From positions 20,775,501 to 20,839,500 of the forward strand of contig CM075650.1 in assembly GCA_037953625.1 (NCBI GenBank): a stretch of 64,000 nucleotides of DNA, in the 5' to 3' direction. Source of the DNA: Crotalaria pallida (Eukaryota; Streptophyta; Magnoliopsida; Fabales; Fabaceae). The notes under the pieces are model-generated. The model was not told where the DNA came from and ran no database searches. It saw only the letters and a list, made by a program, of their open reading frames with translations. A program made the translations under genes and the position numbers. Positions 23,610-33,986 of this stretch are shown here, one piece after another (within the stretch, counting starts at the first letter, position 1; the number at the start of each line of letters is the position of its first letter).

Positions 23610-25067
23610 GTAAGGGAAAAGCTTTCTATTCACTAGATAGAGTTTAAATTGCATGAATTTGATTAGAGAGCCACCAAGAGGCTCTAAGGGCTTAGATTGA
23701 ATAGGGAAATTGGTTTGGAGACCAACTTGTGCTCTAAAGTTGTTTTGAGCAAGTCCCATATGATGCATGCAAACTGTTTTGAACTTGAATTCACAAGTTT
23801 ATTGAGTATATTGCAATTTAGTATGTTGAGTTGTGAATTTCCAAGTTTTATGCATAATCTTGTGAATCTCTGTCAATTCTGTAATTTGATGTGTTCTAAG
23901 TGTTTGAACATGTTTATTATGTGTTATATGAACTCTGTTGATCATTGGATTGGATTGGAAATGGTTAGAATTGAAAATGGTATGTTAAAACCAAATTTCT
24001 AGTCTGTTCTGTATGAAAAGACTCGAGTACTTGGCTTGACACTCGAGTATTTTGTGATAAAACAGTGTGTCTTTTTGCTCCAACACTCGAGTATCAGGTC
24101 TAGTACTCGAGTATTGACTGATGTAACGAGAGTACTTTCTGATGAACCACTCGAGTAATGCATGAACCACTCGAGTATTCTGGATTGATGAAGAACACTC
24201 GAGTACTCATGAACTACTCGAGTATTTTTATAAGATCTGAAATCTGACTTTTCTGAAAAGCATGAACGACTCGAGTAGCCATGAACTACTCGAGTAATCT
24301 GGAAAGACTGAAGAACTACTCGAGTATTCTGAAGAACACTCGAGTATTTCTGCCCAGAAAATTAAAAATACCATTTTTAATTCAGAATCATTCTGTTAAT
24401 ACTTAAATGATAATAATCCAAGTGATCTAAGACTTAAAAGAAATTGATTGACGATGGTATGAAATTATTGAATTAATAATGTGAGATATTATTAATTGAG
24501 AAAATACCAATCGATTCTTTTAAGTTAAGAAATGGCATTCATTCTGGAGTTTGGATGGTAGATCGTTTTTCATGTTTTGGTAACATGAGGAGGGCCTCTG
24601 GGAGTGCCAATTGACGGCTTACTGATAACACATTATGGTTGACGATGTGGCCAACATAGTGAGATGCTGATGATATGGTTATTCCGTTTGGATGACGGGA
24701 CGTTGCTCGGGTGGCACGTTATGTACCATTTCCAAGCTTGTCGTGTACATTCTTGGTGAATGTATGAATGTTGTACACCTAGGAGTACAACACACTGTTG
24801 AGTGCTAATATGAAGTAAAGGATGGATGTTAGAGAGTGACACAGAATGATGAAGTTAGGATTGAGAGCTAGACTCATACATCATGCCACTCATTTAAACT
24901 GAAAATTTGTAAATGAAATAAGTATGAGCATCTTACTTGCATTAAATTCTTGCTAAGTGCTAAATGTGATTGTTGACTATTGCTGCATATTTACATACTC
25001 ACATCGTGCATATATTTATGCTCTATTTATTATGTGTATATAATTGCTTATCCCTGTGCTCTTGTAG
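23610..25067 (+). other. Predicted intron in LTR A
   Basis: Starts GAGAG|GTAAGGG (donor) and ends GCTCTTGTAG|GTGATG (acceptor), 1,458 bp. The same boundaries with the conserved text after the donor (GTAAGGGAAAAGCTT) occur in B and, on the minus strand, in L. Excising it would join a leader of about 0.46 kb to the LTR ORF. Only sequence evidence; no transcript seen. Confidence 0.6.
24021..24345. repeat. Array of twelve ACTCGAGT palindromes in the predicted intron of LTR A
   Basis: Twelve exact copies of the self-complementary octamer in 325 bp, spaced irregularly, several in pairs about 20 bp apart, often within ...GAACCACTCGAGTA or ...AACTACTCGAGTA. Chance expectation for one octamer in this length is far below one. 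Confidence 0.95.
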
Positions 25068-25070
25068 GTG

Positions 25071-25542
25071 ATGTCACGTTACATCGCTTGCATCGAGATC
25101 CGGCCACTTCCTAGTGGCATATGGATCTACGAGGATCACCGAGCGGTATTTGAGGGTGAGGTAGAGTTTACCTTCTACCACCCCAACCCGTTGATCTGGT
25201 TTCATCGTCGTAGGTTTAGGATCCCCATCATATACACTATGCAGTATCGCCCTTTTACACTTACCATGGACCACCTCCCACACGACCAGCTCGCTCATAT
25301 CACAGTTTTCGCTTTCGACCTACCCGCTCACACCCTTTTTCTTATAGAGTCGTCCGCGAGGAGACTCTCCCATCTGATCCGAGGAGCCCTGTAAGGGTCT
25401 CGCCATCACCTGACCCTGTACCCAGTGGTATAGGATACTCACTCCTTCGGATGAGATAGAGGAGGACCCTGTGGAGGACGAGAGCGGAGGCGAGCCTGTC
25501 GTTCACTCTACCGAGAGTCAGTGGAGGGACGACGATCCCTAG
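25071..25542 (+). pseudogene. 3' LTR copy of the element A LTR ORF, frameshifted
   Basis: Same start (ATG after TAGGTG) and the same first 59 or so residues as 5343-5813, then a one-base loss after IYTM shifts the frame and it ends early, about 25394. The original stop would be at 25540-25542. The difference between the two copies shows that at least one decayed after insertion. Confidence 0.85.
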
Positions 25543-26284
25543 GTATGTGCATAAGGTAGAAGATGAGGATCGGGGATCTGGTGTGATGGATGCTGTGGAG
25601 GAAATGATGCTGCTGCTGATGATGTTGGATGATGACTACTGCTGCTACTTGGATATTTCTACTACTACTGCTGCTGCTCCCTGATCTATGTGACCAGCTC
25701 TAGAGTTTTATATTTTGAGATGTATGTATATATTGTAGATATGCTTTTGAGAACTCTAGAGTTATGGTTTACTTTTGGATATAGATCTTTTATTATGGAC
25801 TTGTATTGGATCTTGGAGACACGACCTATGGACTATGTATTTCAAGACCTATATATATATGTATACAGATGTATATCTTATGTTCATATTACAACTTGTG
25901 CATAGTCCTACTATTTCCGCTTACTCTGATAAAGATTGTTTAAAGAGTTCGGCTACGTTATTTGAAAATGATATCAGTTCCGCAAAACAAAAGAATAGAT
26001 GACATCATTTAATTTTTACTATGTAAATAAAATTTCGAAGTACCGATGCTATCTGGACTGTGAAAAGATTTTCTTGTCTTAGAGAATGCTGAATTCGGTA
26101 CAATGTTTAAAATGATATAAGTTACATTCTCGAAGGATTCCATGTTTTGGGTTGTGCACCCGCCTCTAGAAAATAAAAAGAAAATTTTATTTCCTACATT
26201 TTCTAAATACTAACAAGTCCATAACTATATGAGTAAGAGTATATTTATTACTTTAATTTATATTACTATATTGAGGGTGTCACA

Positions 26285-26605
26285 CTATTTATTTAAATAA
26301 GTCGGGCCCAAACTTTTTTAAAAAACCTATTAGGCTCATCGAGCAAGCCTATTTAAGTTTATAAATACTTATATATTATATTTTATCAAGGCTTTAAATA
26401 CAAAAGTCACAGCTCTGCTAAAAGAACACATTGAAATTGATAACATTTTGTTATACTTTTTATAATTGTCCTTATAATTATCGTTGAGATTGTAAAAGTA
26501 TTGGGTAAAAAAGATTATTTGTAAAAAAAATTAATATAATTAAAAATAGAAAAAGTGTAGAGTCAATATGAGTGTTTGTGGAAAAAGTAATTATAATAAG
26601 AACTA
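26285..26605. other. Unassigned AT-rich sequence right of element A
   Basis: No ORF worth calling. It begins directly after the LTR end (CTATT would be the target duplication, left partner missing). The first part (AGTCGGGCCCAAAC) resembles repeat-derived DNA. It ends at the 9-bp duplication of the MITE (26597-26605). Confidence 0.5.
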
Positions 26606-27668
26606 GATAAAATGGTCTATTTGGTCCCTCAAAGATACATCGGGCATCAGCTTAGTCCCCAAAAGATTATGAGCATCAATTTAGTCCCCCAAAGATCAAA
26701 ATGGGCATCACGTTAGTCCCACCGTTAAAAAATCGGTTAATATTATTAAAAAAATAATTAAAAAAATACGAATTTTTTTTATAAAAATCTGTAAAATATT
26801 TTTAAAAATACTGAATTTTTTTATATGTTAAAAATTAACAAAAAATTTTTAAAAAAATAAAAAATTCTGAAAATTTAAAAAAAATTATGAAAAAAGTGTA
26901 TTTCTTTTTTTAAAATATTTATAAAATAATAAAGAATTATGAAAATAAAAAAGTCATGCAATTTTAAAAAAGATGCAAAATATTTTTTTAAAAATTATGA
27001 AAATAATAAAAATTTCATCAATATATTTTTAAAAAATAGGTAAAATACTTTTTTAAAAAATCTGAATTATATATCCTTTTAAAAAATTTATAAACTAAAT
27101 CTGCTTTGCACAAGGTTATATGAGTTAAAACATTACCGTTTAAGAATTTTCAGAAAAAATTCAGAATTTTTAAAAAATTAAAAAATATCGGAAATTTACT
27201 GTAAAATATTAAATAAATTTTAAAATTTTTTTATTTTTTTAATTATTTTTCCGAATTTTTAATAATATTTTACAGATTTCTGAATTTTTTATTATTTTTA
27301 ATAATTTTCTGTTACTTTTTAGAATATTTAAAAACGAAAAAATACATTTTCAAATTTTTTTAAAAAATATTTTACCGCTTTTTTCAAAATATATTTATGA
27401 ATTTTTTATTATTTTATAAATATTTAAAAAAAAGAAAGACACTATTTTCATAATTTTTTAAAATATTTTACAGATTTATAAATTTTTTAATTTTTTATTA
27501 ATTTTCAGAATTTTTTATTATTTTTTAATAATATTAATGGATTTTTTAACGGTGGGACTAACGTGATGCCCATTTTGATATTTGGGGGACTAAATTGATG
27601 CCCAAAATCTTTCGAGGACAAAGCTAAGGCCCAGTGTATATTTGAGGGACCAAATAAACAATTTTCTC
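26606..27668. mobile_element. Mutator-like MITE with 9-bp TSD
   Basis: 1,063 bp of AT-rich, non-coding DNA with inverted terminal repeats of about 150 bp: the left end GATAAAATGGTCTATTTGG and the reverse complement of the right end GAGAAAATTGTTTATTTGG match, as do inner blocks (TTAGTCCCCCAAA, GGGCATCACGTTAGTCCC). It is flanked by the perfect direct repeat TAAGAACTA at 26597-26605 and 27669-27677, the 9-bp duplication expected of Mutator-like elements. The centre is almost only A/T. Confidence 0.9.
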
Positions 27669-27677
27669 TAAGAACTA

Positions 27678-27777
27678 CTACCAAGTTCTCGATTTGAAGC
27701 CATAGTGGTTTCTTTCTTCCTTGACAATAGTCCATCAAATTATTGAAGAGCTTTGTGACAGGCTCAAGAATAGAAGG
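27678..27777 (-). other. Short protein-like fragment, origin unknown
   Basis: On the minus strand one frame reads SILEPVTKLFNNLMDYCQGR and continues KKPLWLQIENL, which looks like real protein sequence and not like retrotransposon Gag or Pol. It is cut by the MITE duplication at one side and by the truncated LTR of E at the other. I cannot name it; a host gene fragment or piece of an older element are both possible. Confidence 0.35.
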
Positions 27778-28475
27778 AGCTACTTCTATGCATAACAGTG
27801 AAAATACAATCAAACACTTGATTTAGAAACGAAAAACATCATTCATGAAATCAATAAACTAATCCATACAAATTCACCAATTCCTAACACGAGGGTTTTA
27901 GTTACTCATTAAGAAAATATGAACAAAAGCAATAGAAGAATACATGATTACCATGGAAAAGCCTTGGATCTTCCAATCCTTGATCTTCTCCTCTTCTAAA
28001 ACTCTCTAAAATTATGTAATCTCTCTCTCTAAAAGCTGCTAACCTAATTCTAATCCTTGAATAAATATCTATTTACAAAACCTAAGAAAATCTCTCAAAA
28101 ACGCATCAGAAAGTGGCCCAACTAAGCCTGATCAAAGTCTGCGCGCCTGGGCGCACGCCCAGCTGATCTGATGCATGTTGATCGGAGGTGGCGCGCCTGG
28201 GCGTGCTACTGACTTCCCGACTCCGTTTCATTCCGTTCTTGCTCCAATTTCAAGGTCCTTTCGTCCTCTTTTCATCTCCACAATTATTTTCTTCAATTAA
28301 GCTCCGAAAGTACCTGAAACATCCCAAAACGGATCAAAACGTTCAAAGGATTCTAAATTACCTAACTTCCTAAAAACTATACAAAAAATCCTAAATTTAT
28401 AAGAGAAACAAGCCAAAACCATAGTAAAAGGGAGTCTAAATCATGCTCAAAACATCATATATTAGACCCAAATCA
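27778..28475 (-). repeat. 3' LTR of element E, truncated
   Basis: Co-linear with 34701-35438 of the 5' LTR and ends in the same CCCAAATCA. The first about 0.55 kb of the LTR (plus-strand left end) is missing. A small cluster of GC-rich palindromes (GCGCGCCTGGGCGCACGCCC) is at about 28140-28202. The adjacent polypurine tract is at 28476-28490 (minus AAGTTTGGGGGAC). Confidence 0.9.
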
Positions 28476-29953
28476 GTCCCCCAAACTTAGCATTTTGCAT
28501 GTCTCAGGCAAAAGTAAAATAAAAACTCTAGAACACAAGACTACCCTCAAAATCAAAATGTACACACCTAATCTAGGACTTCAACTGACAGACTCAGACA
28601 CTTATTTTCACAAGCAATACATACAATTGAAACCTGGTTAGAGAAACAAACTCAACAAGAACCAATGATTAGTGAACACTCTCAACCTCAAAGTGTGTAT
28701 CTCTCATGTGTATCAAGGGTTATATATATATGATTCACTCAAGTTCATACAATGACAATGTGTTACCATAAGCTTGACAATAGACCCAAATCTCCATTGA
28801 AATTATTGAATGCACACAAAAATCAAAAGGTCTTATATTTTGTTGTAAGGAGGCCATGGTTAAAAGTGTCAGGTGGGATAAAAGAAAGAAAGGATAAAAC
28901 TAAGGGCTAAAATGCAAAAACAAATTTCCCTCAAAAATTATGAATGAGCAATGAATACAAAGAGGACTCACAACTCAACTCACAATCAATTTCATACTTC
29001 TTTTCTTTTCACTATTTTTTCCTTTACTCTCTTCCAAATTTTTCTTTTCTTTTATATTTTTTTCTTTTTTTTCATTCATGGAAGAGACGTAGACTTATAA
29101 CACTTTTTACCATTCATTCACTTTTCCTTATTCATTCCTCTCAATTGCTCATTCAAAATTCCTAAGGTACTCATAAAAATTATGCAATCAATCCAGGGTA
29201 ACAAAGTAAAATCATATAATCATTAGGCTCAAAATGTGCAACTAAAGGAACATGTTAATACTAATCAGTTGAAGGCCACAAAAACACATCCTAAGTGCCT
29301 TAATCATCTTAATGCATGCAAACAAAAATCAATTTCAAAATGGTCACAGGTTATGTTCTAGAACACAAAATCAAAGTGAACACACTCATGAAAGAAATAG
29401 GGGTTTCAAATCAAAATAATTCAATAAATCATACCCCTAAATGTTTAGGCTCAAATAACTCACTAGGCTAAAGGTCAGTTCACTGATCACAAGTTCTCAA
29501 AAAGTTTGTAAAAATAACCAAATCTCAAAAATATTTACAGCTCAATCAATTAGCATCAAAAGTCAATGAGTCTAATCCTAAACTAAGTATTTACATCTAT
29601 CATCAGAAAAACAGTCATAAGTCTAGAATAATTACCTACTCCTACCAAGAACACAAACCAACACCAAAAATGGGAGAAAAATTCAAGTCAGAAAATTTTT
29701 TATTTTGTCCACTCCCCCAAACTTAGAGGTTGGTTTGTCCTCAAGCAAACTAAACTAAACTAAAACTACAAAATAAAAATTAAAATAAAAACTACCTAGA
29801 AAAACAGGACAATATTTTTGCGAAGTACCAGGTCTGGGGTGACATATTGGGAACTAATGAGAGCAAATGGGGTCACTCCACCAAACTTGAATGTTAAACC
29901 CCCCTGCCAAGCCCGGGCGTGAAGTGCACCACGCCTGGGCGTGGCTGGACCTG

Positions 29954-30003
<50 letters not shown>

Positions 30004-30143
30004 AATAAAAATAAAAACAAAAACTAACTAATAACTAATTACCTAAAAAAATAAAACCTAAGGGAAATTACCTAACATTGGGTTGCCTCCCAACTAGCGC
30101 TTGTTTAACGTCACGAGCCTGACGGGTCACCTCTTTTCAGAGG
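28476..30143 (-). other. Conserved non-coding block and tail of element E
   Basis: No coding ORF. 28476-29760 is homologous to the blocks in D and C and is bounded on both sides by a polypurine-like sequence: AAGTTTGGGGGAC (28476-28490) and CTAAGTTTGGGGGAG (about 29710-29727) on the minus strand. 29761-30143 contains a GC-rich palindrome (29907-29944), a (CT)n run and the GGGAGGCAACCCAA motif (about 30081-30092). Confidence 0.75.
29956..29998. repeat. (CT)n microsatellite
   Basis: About 20 uninterrupted CT dinucleotides. It lies in the non-coding part of E next to a GC-rich palindrome. Confidence 0.95.
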
Positions 30144-30810
30144 TTAGGGTGGTTGCCAAGATCCGTTCAAGGGTGGCATCTTGCTATTCAGCCTCTTCTC
30201 AACACTCACTCCATTGGTGTGCTGAATGCACATTAGTAGGGCGAAGTTCTCCGCGGTGATTGGTGGTTTTTCAAAAATTTTGATTGTAGTTTGCTCACCA
30301 TTCACTCGGAGAATTACGTCTCTCCTAGGCACATCAATCACTGCCCCTGTTGTGGCCAAGAATGACCTTCCAAAAATTAGAGGAATATTTTCATCCTCTT
30401 CTACATCTAAGATCATGAAATCTAAGGGCAGGAAAAAATCTTTCACCTTTAACAGAATATCTTCCACCACTCCATACAGGCGGAGGGTTGTTCTATCAGC
30501 TAACTGAAGTAATGTCGGGGTAGGCTTAACCTCTCCTAAGTTCAAAGCTTCACACACAGACAATGGCATAATGTTTACACTAGCTCCTTAGTCACAGAGA
30601 GCCTTACCTGAATACTCCTTGCCTATGCTAACTGAAATGGTGAAGCTACCTGGATCCTTAAGTTTTGATGGAAGGTTGGATTTGATGATGTTGCTACACT
30701 TCTCTGCTATCGGGAATGTCTCCTCAGTGAGTATCCGCTTCTTCTTTGTCAGTAACTCCTTCATGAATCTCTCATATTGATCTGGCTCATCTGCTTCATT
30801 AATGTAGCAA
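30144..30810 (-). pseudogene. Protease region of element E
   Basis: Aspartic protease of Athila type. The 141-residue frame 30569-30144 reads MPLSVCEALNLGEVKPTPTL, IFGRSFLATTGAVIDV and IKIFEKP. Just upstream, the active site CD?GASVNIMPLSV has a TAA at the Leu codon (about 30586-30592), so translation would stop inside the catalytic motif. Further upstream one reads KSNLPSKLKDPGSF. RT is not found after it, unlike D. Confidence 0.85.
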
Positions 30811-30898
30811 TATGCTGCTGCATCTGCTTGTTCTGCTCAATTAAGATTTGGGCTTGACTAGAGTCCAGAACATAGCTCTTCAAGACGCTTTGCTTCAC

Positions 30899-31588
30899 CT
30901 AGGTCCGTAATCCCTGACTGCTGCTGAATGCCATGTTTGCAATAACGTCCTTGGCCGCTTCAACAGTCTTCTTCATCAACGATCCACCAGCTACTGCATC
31001 AACCATGCTTTGATTGAATCGGTTGAGCCCATTATAGAACAATTGAATTTGCTGCCAGTCTTGCATGTATGTTGGGCACTTCCTCAGTAGCTGGTTGTAA
31101 CGCTGCCAAGCTTCATGCAACGGCTTGTCGTCCTCTTGCATGAAGGAGTGAACATCCTGCCTCAGCTTTGCCTGCTTCCCAGCTGGAAGGAACTTATCCA
31201 TGAATTTGGAGACAAGTATTTTCCAGCTGAAAAGACTCCCTGGTGCTTGATTGTTTACCCACGTTAGCGTCACGCCCCTCAGCGAGAGAGGGAACATCCT
31301 CATTCTGATGGCTTCCTCTGTGGCACCTTCGATCTTGAAGAAATCAAGCATGCCCTGGAAGTTGGTGATATGATCCCTAGGGTCTTGATGCGACGGACCA
31401 CTGAACTGATCCTGTATGATGAGGTGGATGTACTGTGGATCGATTGCGAATGCAGTTGCAGTGATGGCTGGCCGGACTATGCTGGAAGCAAGAAAGTCCG
31501 GGTCCACGGTTGCATATTTCGCCAAGGTCTTCCATGGAGGAGGAGGCAGAGAGGATCTGTGAGATCCTCCTCCTCCAGCCATCTTCAA
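30899..31588 (-). CDS. gag of element E
   Basis: Open frame of 229 residues, a retrotransposon capsid protein. Key parts: an N-terminal Gly/Ser/Pro-rich segment, then DPRDHITNFQGMLDFFKIEG, RMRMFPLSLRGVTLTWVNN, FMDKFLPAGKQAKLRQDV, LHEAWQRYNQLLRKCP and QLFYNGLNRFNQSMVDAVAG. This is the Athila/Tat type capsid with the LRG..W and FYNGL motifs. The frame ends at 30899; 30811-30898 carries a degenerate linker. No zinc knuckle is seen in the element, and a deletion between capsid and protease is likely. It is intact enough to be translated if transcribed. Confidence 0.85.
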   Translation of the reverse strand: MKMAGGGGSHRSSLPPPPWKTLAKYATVDPDFLASSIVRPAITATAFAIDPQYIHLIIQDQFSGPSHQDPRDHITNFQGMLDFFKIEGATEEAIRMRMFPLSLRGVTLTWVNNQAPGSLFSWKILVSKFMDKFLPAGKQAKLRQDVHSFMQEDDKPLHEAWQRYNQLLRKCPTYMQDWQQIQLFYNGLNRFNQSMVDAVAGGSLMKKTVEAAKDVIANMAFSSSQGLRT

Positions 31589-31778
31589 AGTTGTTATTTC
31601 CCCTCTTCTAGTGCTGAATTATTCTCCTCTTTGCACTTAAATTGAAATAAATTCCTGAACAGCACAAAAACAAAAGAAAAATTACACAACACCTGTTGAA
31701 ACAAGAAACTAACTAAAAATAAATAAATTTCACCTAAACTACTACTAAGTACCGAAAACTAATTGAAACGAATTTCAA

Positions 31779-31796
31779 TCCCCGGCAACGGCGCCA
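31779..31796 (-). promoter_or_regulatory. tRNA-Asp primer-binding site of element E
   Basis: Minus strand TGGCGCCGTTGCCGGGGA, identical to D, six bases from the LTR end at 31803. Confidence 0.93.
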
Positions 31797-32180
31797 AAAA
31801 CTTGTTGGACTACCGGCAAGTATACCGGATCGCCAAGTAATATAGTCAATAAGACCAGATATCGTCCCTCAGGGATTGCAAATTGTTCAATTAATTCTCA
31901 CCAAAGAGTAGTTAGAAGCGAAATCTATAGGTTTGTAACTAATTAATTAAGATTGAATTGAAATAAAAATAGAAAATAAATAAAAAACAGAAATTAAATA
32001 GAAGTTGTGAGTGTAACGACCCAACTATCTAACTCTTAATTACTTATAAATAAAATAGAGGAAAATTTTTCGCCAAAATAAGTTTACAACTTTTTCATTT
32101 CATAAGCGGAAGCAACTTGTTCATAACTTTATAACGGAATAAAACATAGAGAGTTTGCCACATATACACAATAGTTCAAA

Positions 32181-32324
32181 CTATAAGATAAACAAAACAG
32201 ACTCCGAGCTACTTAATATATTATCGTAACCCAAAGCATGGTTCTTAAAACTCCACCATTGGAAAAGGGAATTATCGCATCCCTTGCCAGCATCATTCTT
32301 CCCCTTGGAAGACGGAAGCTCCAT
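32181..32324 (-). other. 47-codon ORF after the predicted acceptor of LTR L
   Basis: Begins at the ATG of TAG|GTAATGG, in the position of the conserved LTR ORF of A and B, and ends at TAG 32181-32183. The peptide (MELPSSKGKNDAGKG at its start) shows no similarity to the A/B protein. It may be a shrunken, unrelated or non-coding counterpart. Confidence 0.4.
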
Positions 32325-32327
32325 TAC

Positions 32328-33468
32328 CTACAGGGGCAACCAGGGAGTAAGTCATAGCTAATCACGTTAAAACGAATGATAAAGAACATTGGCTAAAGAC
32401 GACAAACACAAGTAATAACAGATTGCAAATGCAGATACATATGTCAAACCCCTTTTTACTCAATTAATTATTCTTATTTATCAATGGCATGATGCATGTT
32501 AATCTCATCAATCTCATCTTTAACAATTTCTTTAGCTGGTGCTGGTGCTTTATAGAAAAATCCATCAGCCACTTTGCGATGGTTTTTAGAAATAGAGTAT
32601 AATCATTATTTTAATAATCCGTCGGGGCACAGCCTCCTATTGGCGGATATTTATTGCAACGACCCCATTGGGACTCCCTTAGAAAATATCAACCAAGTGA
32701 ATAAAACTTTCACTGGGACGTTAGGGATAATATCAACCAAATGGGTGTACGCACTTCCGTTGGGACTCCTGTAGGGATTAATCGACCACTGAATAAGATA
32801 CCAGTAGGACACCTCCAGGATAGCTATCAACCAACGGGATTTAAGTTGTAAACATAATATTAATAATTTAGTAATTTAGGAGTTTGGACGAGTTAATTTA
32901 GTGAAATTTTAAAAAGTAAGAGTTTTCTGAAAATTGCTCAAATTACTCCAGTAGTTTTTTGACTACTCGAGTTGTTCATGCAAAAATACTCGAGTCTTTA
33001 AAGATCTACTTGAGTGTTCTTCCCAATTCCCAGAATACTCGAGTCTTCCTTAAATTACTCGAGTCTTTTTGCTGCAACAACACCAGTTTTATGCACTTTT
33101 AAGGCCAATCCGAGATTCATACTCCTTTACTTCAATCCTGCACCAAACAGGGGTTATTCCTCACATAATAAACATATTGCACATATCAATTATCATCAAT
33201 TATAACAGGAACATAATCAAATCACAGAATTTCATAAAACATAGAAAATAATCAATTCAACATATGACTTTGATTTCTACTTGGTTTTAAGTTCGAAAAT
33301 CAATCCAGTGAGCTTCCCTAGGTTCAATTAAAGTTGTTTGAATACAAAAACTATGGGTTTCTGGCCTCCAAACCAAATTCCCATTTCTAACTTATGTTAA
33401 CCTCATATGGTTCCTATGAATTTAGCTTATTGTTTATCATTCTAGCAATTAGATAACTTCTCCCATAC
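32328..33468 (-). other. Predicted intron in solo LTR L
   Basis: Starts GTATGGGAGAAG after TCTAAG (minus strand) and ends CCCCTGTAG|GTAATG, 1,141 bp. The text after the donor, an internal hairpin (33361-33376) and the acceptor are similar to A and B. Confidence 0.55.
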
Positions 33469-33978
33469 CTTAGAGAAGCTAGAGGATCGATTGGTTGAAG
33501 AGGAAAGGGACTGGATCAAAGCTTTGAGTTTCAACACTCAAGGTTTGTACTTTGAACAGCAAACTTTGGCCATCAAATTTACCATGATTAAGGCATGAAA
33601 AAGAACGAAATAAGTTAGCTTAAGAAACTAGGGAATGCTAAATTTTCTCAGAAACAAATTTGAGATCAAGAGGGTTCCTGGATTTACCAAACCAATTCGA
33701 GAAAGAAGGGTTGAAGGTGCTGATTTGCACTCTGTTTTCAGCTTTGGAACGCTTGACTTTGAAGACTTGTAACTCGATCTACAGGAGGCCAAAATGAGTG
33801 GTTCTTGGTTCTAATTCAAGAGGGGAATCAGAACTCAAATCGTGTTTTGGTTTCACAGAATTTGGTTGAGTGAGGAGGGAGAATCGAAGGTGCAAAGTTT
33901 GCACTTGAAAACAGAGGGTGATGGATGAGAATTCAGGTTTAGGATGTTGCAAATGTGTTTATAGCCCTCCAAAGCACT

Positions 33979-33986
33979 TATTTATA
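33979..33986 (-). promoter_or_regulatory. TATA box of solo LTR L
   Basis: Minus strand ACTATAAATAAG. It precedes the donor-like site by about 0.5 kb, as in A and B. Confidence 0.6.

Larger units (their letters stand above)
4970..26284 (+). mobile_element. Element A: Ty3/gypsy Tekay/Del-like chromovirus, decayed, interrupted by K and D
   Basis: Order on the plus strand: truncated 5' LTR (4970-6557), decayed PBS (6563-6574), gag (6803-7624), insertion of D (7625-19122), rest of gag plus protease-RT-RNase H-integrase-C-terminal region (19123-22652), polypurine tract (about 22681-22694, AAGTGGGGGAGTAG) and a full 3' LTR (22695-26284, TGTAAC...TGTCACA). The domain order and the C-terminal tail of pol resembling a chromodomain extension fit the Tekay/Del lineage. 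Several nonsense codons and at least one frameshift make it non-autonomous. The left TSD cannot be checked because K removed the LTR start. Confidence 0.9.
22695..26284 (+). repeat. 3' LTR of element A (3,590 bp)
   Basis: TGTAACACCCC...GGGTGTCACA, preceded by a polypurine tract. Layout: U3 with a composite palindrome (22947-22996), TATA box (23118-23124), leader, donor-like site (23609/23610), intron-like stretch with a palindrome array, acceptor-like TAG (25067), then the LTR ORF copy and a U5-like tail. No further genes. Confidence 0.95.

Noticed and set aside
24021..24345. Regularly recurring short repeats suggestive of a CRISPR array
   Set aside because: Repeats are 8-10 bp palindromes with irregular spacing inside a plant LTR; no cas genes and a eukaryotic context.
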